Part shown: piece by piece, positions 37,910 through 49,805 of the stretch
How the letters are laid out: each line of letters starts with the position of its first letter
Position numbering within the stretch: the first letter of the stretch is position 1
Source: Silene latifolia
Taxonomy: Eukaryota > Streptophyta > Magnoliopsida > Caryophyllales > Caryophyllaceae
DNA length: 64,000 nucleotides
Assembly: GCF_048544455.1 (NCBI RefSeq)
Contig: NC_133531.1
Span: 68,974,815-69,038,814, forward strand
Direction of reading: 5' to 3'
Program-made: the position numbers and the translations under genes
The notes under the pieces: generated by a model
Told to the model about the DNA's origin: nothing
Seen by the model: the letters and a program-made list of their open reading frames with translations, nothing else
The model's database searches: none

Positions 37910-38873
37910 ATGTCTAGAAGATCACAAGGTAACTTGTTACCCATTGATTACGGAATTGAAAGAACTTTGACAAACAATAGAAGACTTGCTAGAGGTACTT
38001 TGAGAGGTATTGGTGAGGTTGTAGATATTCAACCAAACACTATTGAGTTCGTCAACCCTTTTGCAAGAGAAGGTGAGGAGAACCCAACACAAAATCCAAC
38101 ACAAAATCAACCCACAATGCCTAAATTTTCATCACATTCCGTACCAGCCGAGGAGAACCTAGCCAATGGTACTCCCACACCACAACACTTAACCGGACAT
38201 TTTATTGCTAAATCCGCATTTATCCAATTAGTCGAAAGAAGCCAATTTGGGGGGATGCCTAGTGAAGACCCTCATTCTCACGTGGAGACTTTTTGTGACT
38301 ATTGTGATGCGATTTCACAAACCGGTGTAACTCAAGACCAAATTTGATGGGTCTTATTCCCTTTTTCTCTAATTGGTACCGCAAAACAATGGTTGAAGAG
38401 CCTTGATAAGGCTACTCTCGGAATTGACTCTTGGAAGAAATTGGCTCTAGCTTTCTACAAAAAGTTCTACCCACCGGAAAAGACTAACATGCTAAGAGCT
38501 CAAATTACGGGTTTTAAGCAAAGAGATGAAGAATCTTTGTATGAAGCTTGGGAGCGGTTCAAGGGAATTTGTCGCTCATATCCTCATCATGGACTTAGCG
38601 AGTGGTTCTTGGTTCAAAAATTTTAGAATGGTCTTTATGAAGAATCAAGAAACATTCTCAACATGGGATCAAACGGTATGTTCACCGAAGTTGACGATAA
38701 TCAAACTTGGAACAAGATTGAGGAAATGGCGGTCCATAATTCACAATATAGTAGACCTCGCAAGGCTACTAGAGGAGGAAATCATGAAGTGGACTCTATT
38801 ACTCAATTGGGTGCTCAACTTAGTGCTCACATTGATACCATCAACTTGAAGTTCGAAAAAGCTATGGCTAGAC
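37910..38873 (+). pseudogene. Athila-like element 2 gag, N-terminal part
   Basis: It starts MSRRSQGNLLPIDYGIERTL at ATG 37910 and keeps one frame to 38873. The gag core includes FIQLVERSQFGG, LALAFYKKFYPPEK, AQITGFKQ and YEAWERFKG, parallel to gag of element 1. In-frame stops at 38345 (TGA) and 38624 (TAG) break it, each one change away from CGA or CAG. At 38873 the frame is split by the 17.7 kb Copia insertion and resumes at 56551 after the TAGAC duplication. Confidence 0.85.
38869..38873. repeat. Left TSD (TAGAC) of outer Copia element
   Basis: TAGAC here is repeated at 56546-56550, just outside the two outer LTRs. A 5-bp duplication is standard for LTR-retrotransposon integration. Confidence 0.9.
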
Positions 38874-40190
38874 TGAAGGAAATCATATTTTAAATATCAC
38901 ATATTTTAGTTTAAAGTTTTAGTCATAAAAACTTAAGGATCTTATGCATGCAAACTTAATAAAAGGAGATGAGGAAAAACGATTTCTCACTATCTAATTT
39001 TCGGCCATTTTGGGCACAAGTGAAGTCTCCTACCTCACTTGTTCTTGAGCTATCCATATGTTAGGATGATCCTCCAAAGACTTCAAGTATAGAAGCCACT
39101 CCTCTTGATTGCACCCAAGATTATCCCATATCTCTATTAAATAATATGTGCTAGATATTTGTTTAGTAGTTTACCTTAAAATTGATTACTAATACTCATA
39201 TATTACACTAATAATATTAGTAATATTTTATGAACAATTTGAATCAAAAATCTCATGTTTTGATGAAGAAAAAGATGAATATATGAGAGAGGAAAACTTT
39301 TGCATGTCTTTTTAATGGACAAGCATAAAAGAATAAGTAGAGGAAAAATAATCCTCTTGAATGGAGGAGGGTACACGGTTGGAGCCTCACCAAATGCCAA
39401 GGATGGCATTTTTCTTTATGCTTTTTCTCTTCACAAGGTAATAGGTTGTGTAAGAGATGTAAGAGTAGGTGTGTAAGCTACATGGTGTAGGCATGAATAT
39501 AATATTCTATCACATAAAATAATTCACCCATAATCCACCATAACTCCCTCTATTTCGGTCCATGTATGTAAAATGAACTACCATTTTATTTTGTCAATTT
39601 GTCATTTGTCACACAATATGTCACATGTAGTATGTTACATGTTATTAATTAATTAAATGCATATTTATCACATAAATATCATTTTTATAAATTACTTTCA
39701 ACAAATTGACTAGTGATACTTGATCACATAAATAAAATGGGTCATTTAATTATAATTCACAACATCTTGTAATTATAATCAACCATTCATTCTTATCTCT
39801 ATTGTTTCTCAAACAATAAACAATTTTAGTAATAAAGTATTTCAATTACTAAAATAAATCTTATTTAATCCCATTATAATAAGATATCAATATTCTCTCT
39901 CACAAATTGAATTGTTCAATTTTAAGGAATTGATTAACTTGTATCGTCATAAAATTAATCAATTTTACAGATTAGGGCATCATCCTTTAGGTGTGACCAT
40001 AAGGGATCAACTGACCACCACCGTCCTACGACAGTAACGTCAAACTCTAGCAAGCTAATCGTTACCGATTAATATTGATCAGTTGACTATAAAATGAATC
40101 ATCCCTTACGTATTCTTAAAAATGAGATTTAAACATGTGATCATCATGATCGACAATTGTGATCGCATTATTGTCGGGGGCACTCCAACA
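38874..40190 (-). repeat. 3' LTR of outer Copia element
   Basis: It runs on the minus strand from TGTTGGAGTGCC (40190) to '...gatttccttca' (38874), 1,317 bp. It is nearly the same as 55220-56545. A Stowaway-like word 'actccctctatttcggtcc' lies at about 39542. The small frames in it are chance. Confidence 0.92.
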
Positions 40191-41100
40191 ATCTCCCACT
40201 TGTCCTCGAAAAGTGTGCGTCACCAATTCTTTTATCCTATTACTATCTCCCACTCAATACAAGGTGTCTTGCAGGTCGTACTTGTAAGTGATCATATCGA
40301 GAGTGGTTTCCTCGATCTGGAGAATAACTGATTGACCAGAATTTTCTACCATAGAAACCTTCCGAGCGTGGCCACGCATTTCCAGTTCATTACTCCTCGA
40401 GTGGCCCTGAGATATTGTTTTAACCCTGACAAAGGGATGGACAATTCCTATCGCACTATTCCCTTCGACTAGCCACAACCATCATAACCCAAAATATGCC
40501 CATTTGACCCCATTTACGAAGGTCGTAGTAACATAAATCAAAGTTAATCTGAAACCATGCCACCTTAGGCGAACAGTCTTTAGTCAAAAGAATCGACTCA
40601 TTATAATACTATAGTAGCTCTCGCCACGACCAGGCTTTATAAATTTGCCAGAACTCTATAAGCGGTCACTGCCCGATAAAGTGTTCCTAACAGTCTGCCT
40701 ATGTGATCGACTATTCATCTCATATGACTCTATGGCACTTGAACTTGCCATCAATCGCATCACACTCTAGTCACTTCGAGACGTTACCTCATACAAGTGA
40801 CTATGGGCAAATACCATGTTAATCCGAGTTCACTTTAACGGGGTTCAATATTGTCTCTACAACCCGTTTGGATGTAACAAAGTATAAAAGGAGTTTTTAG
40901 ATTTAAAAACTCGAACGACAAATGTGATTATCTCATATGAATAGTCAATACCTGATTACTACTTCATATTTTTATAATCAATTTTCATCTTATATGTAGT
41001 TGTTCATCTCAATGCAATTGAAATGACATATGACATGACTCATCATGTTAAGCCTATGAGAAGGCTTTGGTTAGTAGGTTTTATCAACTTCTTGTACCTT
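40191..41100 (-). other. 3' untranslated region and polypurine tract of outer Copia
   Basis: The minus strand reads 'gaggacaagtgggagat' directly before the LTR start, the polypurine tract. The following region resembles the inner element's 45015-45787, with 'cgagtggccctgaga', 'agagtggttt' and 'cgagc.tggccac.gcattt' in the same order. This shows the two Copia elements are related families. Confidence 0.7.
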
Positions 41101-41699
41101 ACTACATACTCGTTTTCCTTTGTAATGTATACATTTGCATTATAAAAATTTCTGAGTACGTGTCTAGATCCAATCTAGACATAAGCTCTCTAGCCTTAGA
41201 ATAGCTCCCACTGTTTTTACAGTGTGCGGGATCCATCCTCTTGCACATCTCATGATTGCAAGTGTACTCAATTTGCGTTGTAAATATTTCTCATTGTTCT
41301 TTATTGCCTAGAACGATTCTAGGAAATCTATTTCTTAAATAACATAGCCACAATGGTATCTTAACCATCCTAATGTGTTTTGATTATGGTTTTGTCGGAA
41401 ACCATGCGCAATCTCAATTGTGAATTGTCATTTGTGTAACACCCTTACACAAAATTGCATCAAAAAGACTTTGCTTTACATCCTTAATGCTTCTGTAAGC
41501 ACTTAAGGGTAATCTTTATGGCTTACTTGGTAACTATTACTTAAATTCAATTTGAAACAATTCATCATACTCAAAGTATATGAAGTGTTATACATCATTT
41601 CCCATTTAATTGATTCGGCAGCGGAAGCAAATGGAATCAATCAAATATGTTCAACTCGATTAAACTAGTCATGAATCTTATCAACATAAGACTCCTTAT

Positions 41700-43600
41700 T
41701 TGACATTAATATCATGTAGATTTATCTCCATAAATCCGGATATTAAAAATGTACTATATTTCTCCAAAGTCTTAAATCATTCGCAATGATCAATATGTCA
41801 TCCACATATAAGACTACTAAAATTTAAGTAACTCCTACTAAACTTCTTGTATAAACACAACTTCTCGACTTATCGGGATTTTTTTTTATTCCATGATCAA
41901 ATCATTGATTCCAACTCATTGATGTCCTACTTAAGACCCTCTCTTAAGTTTCACATTATCTTAGGATGGCAAAAATCTACAAAACTCAAGACATGTATTG
42001 AATACATTCCTTCTAATTGAAGAAGTGGGTTTTAGATTCACTCGCTATATATATCTCATAATGAAACACAATCCCTAAGAAGATCCAAATATACTTAAGC
42101 ATTTCAACTAGTGCAAAACCCTTTGCTACCAATCAAGCTTTGATATCTAACAATTCACTTGGAATTTATTTCGGATTTTCATGGCTCTAAGCCTTGTATT
42201 GAGTTGTGACTTAAACACTCTCGTGTAAGTCATATGTTCATTACTTTCCAGAAGTAATTAACTTGAATCAAACAATTTCTTTGTAAGTTGCAAGCTCTTT
42301 ACTTTCTAAAAGTAACACTAATTCATCATCTTCAACAAGTGATGACTTTAACCTCCTAGGTTTTGAAGAACAACGTCTTACACAAAACGTCTCATGTAGC
42401 CAAGAAAGACCAGTTTCTTGCGACATACAATTCTTTTGTGGCTCTTGAATATTTTCTCCCACTCTGTCTTCTAGAAATAAACTTGGTTTCTAGTAAGACA
42501 GTTTCACGAGTCACAAACCCGTTGTACTCGTGATTATTGTAAAAGGAGCGCTTGTTTCTTGTGAAAAACTTACGAGCATGGTACACTACCATTCCATATC
42601 TCATATGAATAGTTTAGATTTAGTGGAAAAACACCTTTAGACAAAATGATAATATCCCCAAAATAAGATCAAGTAACTCAAAGTAACTTGATCAATGTCC
42701 AAACCATATCGAATAGAGTTTGTCAAACCTTATCCCATAATGCGTGTTAAGAGAGATTAATTTTTGATACTATATCACACTTCCTTTGGCTTATATCAAA
42801 GTTATTACTTAGATATTCGCATTACGATCAAATCGTGCGTCTTTGAACTCTTTGTACTTCTTCATAGACTTCTCTTTGCACCTTATCAAGTGAACACTAT
42901 CAACTTAATCGTCGGTAAAAGAATACCATCAACATTTCTGGATTAATGATTTGCATCCTCAATCTCCTTTTCTACCAAAAGGCACGAGAAATCTTGCTTT
43001 GAATACAAGATACGCATATACCATAAGATTAACAATCTAATGGTTCCAAGAGTACTCGGTAACTCTTTGCGTTTATCATTCCAGAATTTAGATTAAATAT
43101 GGGTTACCAATATGAGTCTTGCATCATCTACATGATATATCATTCTAGCTTGGTTTAGAATATAATCACCTTGATTTTGGGCTAGCCATAAATCAAATCG
43201 CGGTGTATTGGGTCATAAAAAGTGAAACATCTTTTGTATCTTAACAAAATTATATTCTTATTTAGGGTCCATGTACTTAATATTCCTAATTAAGGTACAA
43301 CTTTAAACCCAAAACTAGATTGAGTACACAATGACTCTATCTCTCGACATTATTTGATGCTAGTCGTCATATTCTAATCATCCTATGTATCGCATACAAT
43401 GATGAAAACCACCATCGGTTTCTAATATTGACGAAATGGTACTAGCAAAACTTATGTCAATCAAATAAATAAAGAACTAAGTCTTATTAGATGTCCCACA
43501 ACTAACTTGCTTATTCTTTAACAACTTGGGGTAGTTTCCTTTCTAGTGTCCAACACTTCCAAAATGAGAACTTTTATCGGTCGAAATTGATAGGTTTAAT
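41700..43600 (-). pseudogene. Decayed Copia gag-pol of outer element
   Basis: No long frame remains, but landmarks occur in the right order on the minus strand. A gag zinc-knuckle relic (HFGSVGH, then KGNYPK after a stop) is at about 43545-43590. The pre-integrase CxxC text (ICVSCIQSKISRAF) is at about 42975-43035. The linker before RT (LLLESKELATYKE) is at about 42270-42310. The RT catalytic YVDD in VLYVDDILIIAND is at about 41785-41820. The integrase core between about 42650 and 42960 seems largely deleted. Many stops and frameshifts are present. It could not supply its own enzymes. Confidence 0.7.
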
Positions 43601-43999
43601 AATGTTATTCCCAATAACATTACTTTTGCCTTTATCTTGTCAATTCCTTTCCAACTTTACTTCTTGAACCTCGTCCTTTCTTAACGATTAAGAGAATGCT
43701 CCCACTCATTTCAATGAATCTTTGCTTAGAGAAGCAAAGATTTAATTTCATGAAGACTACTCTACAATTTATTCGTTTAGTCTTAAAACTTTCATTGAAG
43801 TGGTTGCGTTATTTTGGTCAATTACGATTTCCTACAAATCTAGTTACCAAAATGATTTAACGTTTCAAAGTACTTAACTCAATTAAGCATATGAGAAACA
43901 ATTCATTGTAAGTAGATATGTTAGTCAAGAATCAAAAATCCTTTTGATCATGAATAACTTTTATCTACACTTTTCACAAAAAGATCTTTAGCAATGGTT

Positions 44000-44004
44000 C
44001 ATAT
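44000..44004. repeat. Left TSD (CATAT) of inner Copia element
   Basis: CATAT at 44000-44004 is repeated at 52917-52921, immediately outside the inner LTRs. Confidence 0.88.
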
Positions 44005-45014
44005 TGTGGGAAATATCGGTATACTTCATCAAGAAAACGGATTATAACGAAATTATAATTATGAAATTGCTAGTCATAAACGAAATTGCATAAACAAAAA
44101 GAGTAGAGATTAGAATCAACCTTTGGTCCTAGCAATTAGGCCTAAGAACAAATATCGAGATCGATATTCTCCTAATCGTTGCACCCAAAATGCTTTGAGA
44201 AATGCCTAATTTTTGCTAGAAAAATGAACCCTAATTTCTAATGATTTTAGGGTTTTTTAGTGATGAGAGAATTAGGTCAAAAATAAGTAAGTAAAAATGA
44301 TCCCCTTTCACTCCTCTTAACCGTGTAAAAGGAGGAGAGTAAGGGAAGATTTTTTCCTTCCTTTTTTTCGTGTAACAACCGAAAAAAATATTGTATAAAA
44401 TGTGTATATATTTCAATTGTCATTAATGTCGTCACGTATTTAATAAGTCCACACACAATAGCTTGTAGTCGATTTATTAATACCGGTCTGTAATTATTTG
44501 TTATGACAATTTCGCATAATATATACATTAACTATAAATATAACATATTTATAATTTGCTAATTAAATATAACCGTTTACATTTAATTACGAATTAACAT
44601 CTTAATTCGTTTAAGCTAACATTATATACAATAATTAAATATAACAGTTTATATTCAATTTACGAATTAACAATTAATTCGTCTCAGCTAATATTATTTA
44701 ATTGTATTAAATAATCGTCTCATCATCACTTTGACTAACCTTTTAGTCAAAAACATGGACTAACCTTTTAGTCATATAAGGCATCAATGTGATTATATTT
44801 TCATATAATCACATCTCTCAAACACATCCTTTAGCTGTGACTTTTAGGGACCAGTTGATCACCGCCATCAGTATGATAATAACGTCAAACTTCTAGCAAG
44901 CCAACCGTTATTAATAAACGTTAATCAACTGATAAAATACTAAGTATACCCTGTGAACCTATAAGAGATTTATTCACGTTATCACACTGACTGTGGAGGA
45001 CACAAGCTCCAACA
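44005..45014 (-). repeat. 3' LTR of inner Copia element
   Basis: It runs on the minus strand from TGTTGGAGC at 45014 to '...tatttcccaca' at 44005 (1,010 bp). It is almost identical to 51872-52916 except that it lacks about 35 bp present at 52258-52292, plus about 20 substitutions. Its last base pairs match the PBS-proximal LTR end. Confidence 0.92.
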
Positions 45015-45787
45015 AACTCCCACTTGTCCTCACAAGTGTAAGTGCGATAATCGATTCTCATATTCTAAAATTTCTCCCACTCAATGTAAAACAATTTGCA
45101 AAATCCGTATTCACAAAGGTCGTATTTTACAAGTGATCAATATCAAGAGTGGTTTTCCCGACTAGAGAGTAACTTAACTGATAGACGAATCATCATTCGA
45201 GCATGGCCATGCATTTCAGTTACAACTCCTCGAGTGGCCCTGAGAAATTACTAAACCTGATAAAGGTTGGATATTTTCTTCAACTCGAATCCTGCAGATA
45301 TAAGCACAGTATGAAATGACCCAGTAAAAATCTGCTTAGCCACCTGTTACGGTCGACCATGAGAAAGAAACCAAAGTCACCCAAAAACTGCCTTAATCTC
45401 AAGAGACAGTCGATGGTCAAAAGAATCGACTCTAGGAACACAATGGACGTCCAATCCACGACCTCGCACCGAATATTTTTAAACATTTAGGACTCCATTA
45501 CGTTGTCATAATGTCCTACGAGGTATCGTTATAACTCGCATCTGTGATCGATCAGCCAACCGTTTGACTTATGGCTCGTTAAACCCACCATCAATCAACT
45601 TCACAATATAATAGCCAGAGTTATCAGCTCATGTAGGCGATTACGGACCAAAACAAATATAATGTAATTCAGTTCACTTTGTGGCGTTTAATGTTGTCGT
45701 ACAATCCACATGAAAAACAAAATATGAAATAATACGATGAAGTTATAAATAGCATATGAAAAGAAAATGTATCGAATTCATAAGCAA
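45015..45787 (-). other. 3' untranslated region and polypurine tract of inner Copia
   Basis: The minus strand reads 'gaggacaagtgggagtt' directly before the LTR start TGTTGGAGC. The remainder between the end of pol and the tract is non-coding and resembles the matching region of the outer element. Confidence 0.7.
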
Positions 45788-47317
45788 CTAGTATAACTCA
45801 GGAACACGTTTAATTCCCATGGAAATAACGTGCCCTTCATGCTTATCATATTTCAATGGTTTAGTGAGAGGGTCCGCGATGTTGTCATCCGAAGCAATCT
45901 TGTCAATCACTATCTCCTCTTGCTCCACGTAATCACGGATCAGGTGAACCTTCCGATGTACATGTCTAGACTTGTTGCTAGACTTAGGCTTCTTGGCCTG
46001 GAAGATGGCACCTCTAATGTCACAATAGATGGTGATTGGGTCATTCGAACTAGGAACTATGGTTAGTCCTTGTAAGAATTGACGCATCCATATAGCTTCC
46101 TTTTGTCGCTTCAAGCGGCATAGTACTCGGATTGAGTAGTAGAATCTGGTACAACTTCCTGTTTGGAACTCTTCCCGGACTGCAAAGACCATTAAGAGTA
46201 AAGACGAATCCAGATCGAGATTTCGAATCATCTCGATCCGTTTGGAAGCTAGCATCTGCGAACCGATTGCACATAGCTTAGTATCTCCTCCATAAGTCAA
46301 TACCCAATCCTTAGTCCTCCGTAGGTACTTAAGGATGTTTTTAACAGCTATCCAGTGTGTTTCACCTGGATTGCCTTGGTACCGACTTGTCATACTCAAT
46401 GCATATGCCACGTCTGGACGTGTGCATATCATGGCATACATGATTGATCCTATGGCTGATGCATAAGGAACACGACACATGCGTTCAACCCCTTCAGGTG
46501 TCTTGGGTGACTGAGACTTGCTCAAATGCATTCCAGACGTCATTGGAAGGTTCCCCTTCTTGGAGTTGGTCATGCTGAACCTTTCAAGAATCTTATCTAA
46601 ATAAGACTCCTGACTCAATGATAACATCCGTCGTGATCTATCTCGATAGATACGGATTCCCAATATGCGTTGTGCCTCACCCAGATCTTTCATCTGGAAA
46701 TGGTTCTTCAACCATCCTTTTACCGAAGATAAGAGAGGAATGTCATTCCCAATCAAGAGTATGTCATCGACATACAATATCAAGAAAACAATCTTGCTCC
46801 CACTCGACTTGATATATAAGCATGGTTCCTCGACCGATCGAGTGAAACCATACTCTTTTATCACCTGGTCGAAACGATGATTCCAACTCCGAGAAGCTTG
46901 CTTAAGTCCATAAATAGAACGTTTAAGCTTGCACACTTTCTTAGGATTTTCAGGATCTATGAAACCTTCGGGTTGTACCATGTACAACTCCTCCTCCAAA
47001 TAACCGTTTAAGAAGGCGGTTTTCACATCCATTTGCCAAATTTCATAGTCATGAAAAGCGGCAATCGCTAAGATTATCCGAATGGAACGCAGCATAACTA
47101 CGGGTGCAAAAATTTCATCATAATGCAATCCGTGCACTTGAGTGAAACCTTTTGCCACTAGTCGTGCTTTATAGGTATCTGGTTGCCCGTCAACAAAATG
47201 CTTTATTTTGTAAAGCCATTTGCACTGAAGAGGTCTTACCTTGTTAGGTAAATTAATAAGATCCCATACATCATTCTCATACATGGAGTCCATCTCGGAT
47301 TGCATGGCTTCAACCAT
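45788..47317 (-). pseudogene. Inner Copia reverse transcriptase and RNase H
   Basis: A 509-codon frame on the minus strand. The RT starts in MQSEMDSMYENDVWDL and shows KARLVAKGFTQ, WQMDVKTAFLNGYL, IYGLKQASRSW and the catalytic YVDD (46763-46774) in LYVDDILLIGND, then RILGIRI. RNase H has its end segments ATKEAIWMRQ-like text, the SRHVHRKVHLIRD region and ADPLTKPL. Its middle is out of frame: at about 46260 the frame shifts, ADASFQTDRDD and SKSRSGFVF are readable in another frame (46274-46050), and the original frame returns by about 46110. The upstream integrase frame joins this one only through a one-base loss near 47300. RT copies the element RNA and RNase H removes it. Confidence 0.9.
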
Positions 47318-49805
47318 AGCTTAGAGTCGGAACAGGTCATGGCACCTTTATAGGTAGCGGGTTCATTACTCTCTAGGAGTAAAACGTCATTTTCCTCGAC
47401 CATACCAATGTATCTGTCTGGAGGATTAGAGACTCTACCCGACCTCCTAGGTTCCTGAGGAATGTTAACCGTATCATTAGTTGAAGGAACATCTTCCTCC
47501 ATCTGTTCCTCGGTTGTTGGTTCTTGAATCTCCGACAGCTCGAAGGTTCTATTACTTGACTTGTTCTCGAGAAATTCTTTCTCTAAGAACTTCGCACTAG
47601 CCGCAACAAAAACTCGATGTTCGGTAGGCGAATAGAAGTAATGACCAAACATTCCTTTTGGATAATAACCAATAAAGTATGTCTTGACCGATCGCGGGCC
47701 GAGCTTATCCTCGTGTCTCCACTTGACATAAACCTCGCAGCCCCAAACCCGAATAAAGGACAAGTTAGGGTCCGTTCCCTTCCACATTTCATATGGAGTC
47801 TTGTCGACAGCTTTAGCCGGACTTCGGTTAATTATAAGAGCAGCTGACAAAAGAGCAAAACCCCATAATGAATCAAGTACTACCGTGTGACTCATCATGG
47901 ATCGAACCATATCAAGTAGTGTTCGATTTCTCCGTCCGGACACACCGTTTAATTGAGGTGTTCCAGGTGGAGTTAATTGTAAAACTATTCCACAGTCTTT
48001 AAGGTGTTGATCAAACTCATTTGAAAGATATTCGCCACCCCGATCTGAACGGAGTGCTTTAACCTTTCTTTCCAGTTGGTTCTCAACCTTATTCTGGTAT
48101 TCCTTCAATTTTTCAAAGCACTCACTTTTATGCTTCATTAAGTAGACATATCCGTATCTACTCAAATCGTCCGTGAAAGTGATAAAATATCTATAGCCAT
48201 CTCTTGCGGTGATTGACATAGGTCCACATACATCAGTATGTATGAGTCCTAATAGGTCATTAGCACGCATTCCAACACCTTTGAAGGAAATTCGAGTCAT
48301 TTTGCCGATAAGACATGATTCACACGTGCCAAATGATGATAAATCCAATGTGGAGATAGTCCCATTATCAATGAGTTTCTTTACACGTTTTTCATTTATG
48401 TGTCCCATTCGACAATGCCATAGATAAGTTTGATCTTTGTCACCAACCTTTAATTTCTTATTATTCACATGTAATATTTTTGTGGTTTGATCTAAGATAT
48501 AAGTTCCATTCATGGAAACTGCTTTGCCATAAACCATTTCATTAAAAGAGAAAATACAGCTATTGTCCTTTATTGAAAATGAAAAACCGTCTTTATCAAG
48601 TACGGAAACAAAAATGATGTTCTTAGATAAACTAGGTACATAGTAACAGTTATATAAATATAACTCAAAACCACTCGGGAGCTGGATTACGTATTTTCTC
48701 ATTGAGACTGCAACAACTCGTGCTCTATTCCCAACTCGCGGGCCCACATCACCCTTTGTGAGGGGTGTGATGTTTTTTAGGCCCTGCAAATGATTACACA
48801 GATGAGAACCACAACCAGTATCAAGTATCCGAGTTCCGAAACTTGCATGGTTAATCTCAATCATATGAATATAAGATGACATACCAACAGGAGTAACGCG
48901 GCCTGCTTTTATGTCCTCACGGTACACGGGATAGTTCCTCCTCCAATGCCCAGTCTTGTGACAATGGTGGCACTTAACGTTACCGTCCTTGCTCTTTGCC
49001 TTGCCTTGTGAGCCACTAGTCTCACCAGGCCCACTCTTAACGTTTCCTGACTTCTTAAACTTAGGCTTTCCTACAGTTAGGTCGCCGTGAGCTTTGACCT
49101 TACCCTTATTCTTGTTGGAAATCATGAGAACATCTTGCTTCATGCTCCCACTCAATTTCATATCCTTCTCGGTCTGTACGAGAAGTGAGTGTAGCTCATG
49201 AGGACTTTTCTTCATGTCATTCATGTAGTAATTTGCCCTGAAGAGGGCAAAACCATCATGAAGTGAATGAAGCATACGGTCAATGACTATGCTCTCACTG
49301 ATTTTGCAATCAAGTGCCTCCAGTTTCTCGACATTCTCAATCATGTTAAGAATGTGTGGGCTAACCGGTTGGCCCTTCTGGAGTTTCGCATCAAAGAAGC
49401 GACATGTATACTCATAAGTAACGATTCTCGGTGCTTTTGAGAACTCATTAGTGAGCGTGGTGAAAATCTTGTTTGCACCTGGGCAATGAAGCGTCTTTTT
49501 AAATTGGTTTCCATTGCAAAAATGAGTACGTTCTTTATCGCACCCGCTTCCATGACGAAGTCACTATAAGCAAGTGACTCGTTAGCTCTTACATTGGGGC
49601 CTGGGTTTAGCGGTATTGGCTCAGTTAAGTGCTTGAGCTTACCGTCAGCAATGGCAGCATTCCTTAATGATGCCTCCCAGTCCACAAAGTTGGACCCATC
49701 ATTCTTCAGTCGTGTGGACTGATTCATGTGGTCCATGAAAGTTTTGAGCCAGGACTCGCGTGCAAGTGTGGCACTTGGCATAGGGATATCATTATTTCCA
49801 GCCAT
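47236..49805 (-). pseudogene. Inner Copia gag, protease and integrase
   Basis: Gag begins MAGNNDIPMPSATLARESW at 49805 and has DWEASLRNAAIADGK. A one-base loss near 49482 shifts it into the frame that starts at 49344. That frame has a zinc knuckle CHHCHKTGHWRRN in which the last cysteine is tyrosine (codon 48931-48933). The protease has ILDTGCGSHLCNH (48801-48827). The integrase has a pre-integrase CESCLIGKM, catalytic D in IHTDVCGPM and D in LRSDRGGEY. The third residue, normally glutamate in 'NGVSERRNRT', is glycine (codon 47935-47937). The frame ends at 47236 just after another one-base loss. Gag would form particles, protease would cut the polyprotein and integrase would insert the DNA. 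Confidence 0.9.
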
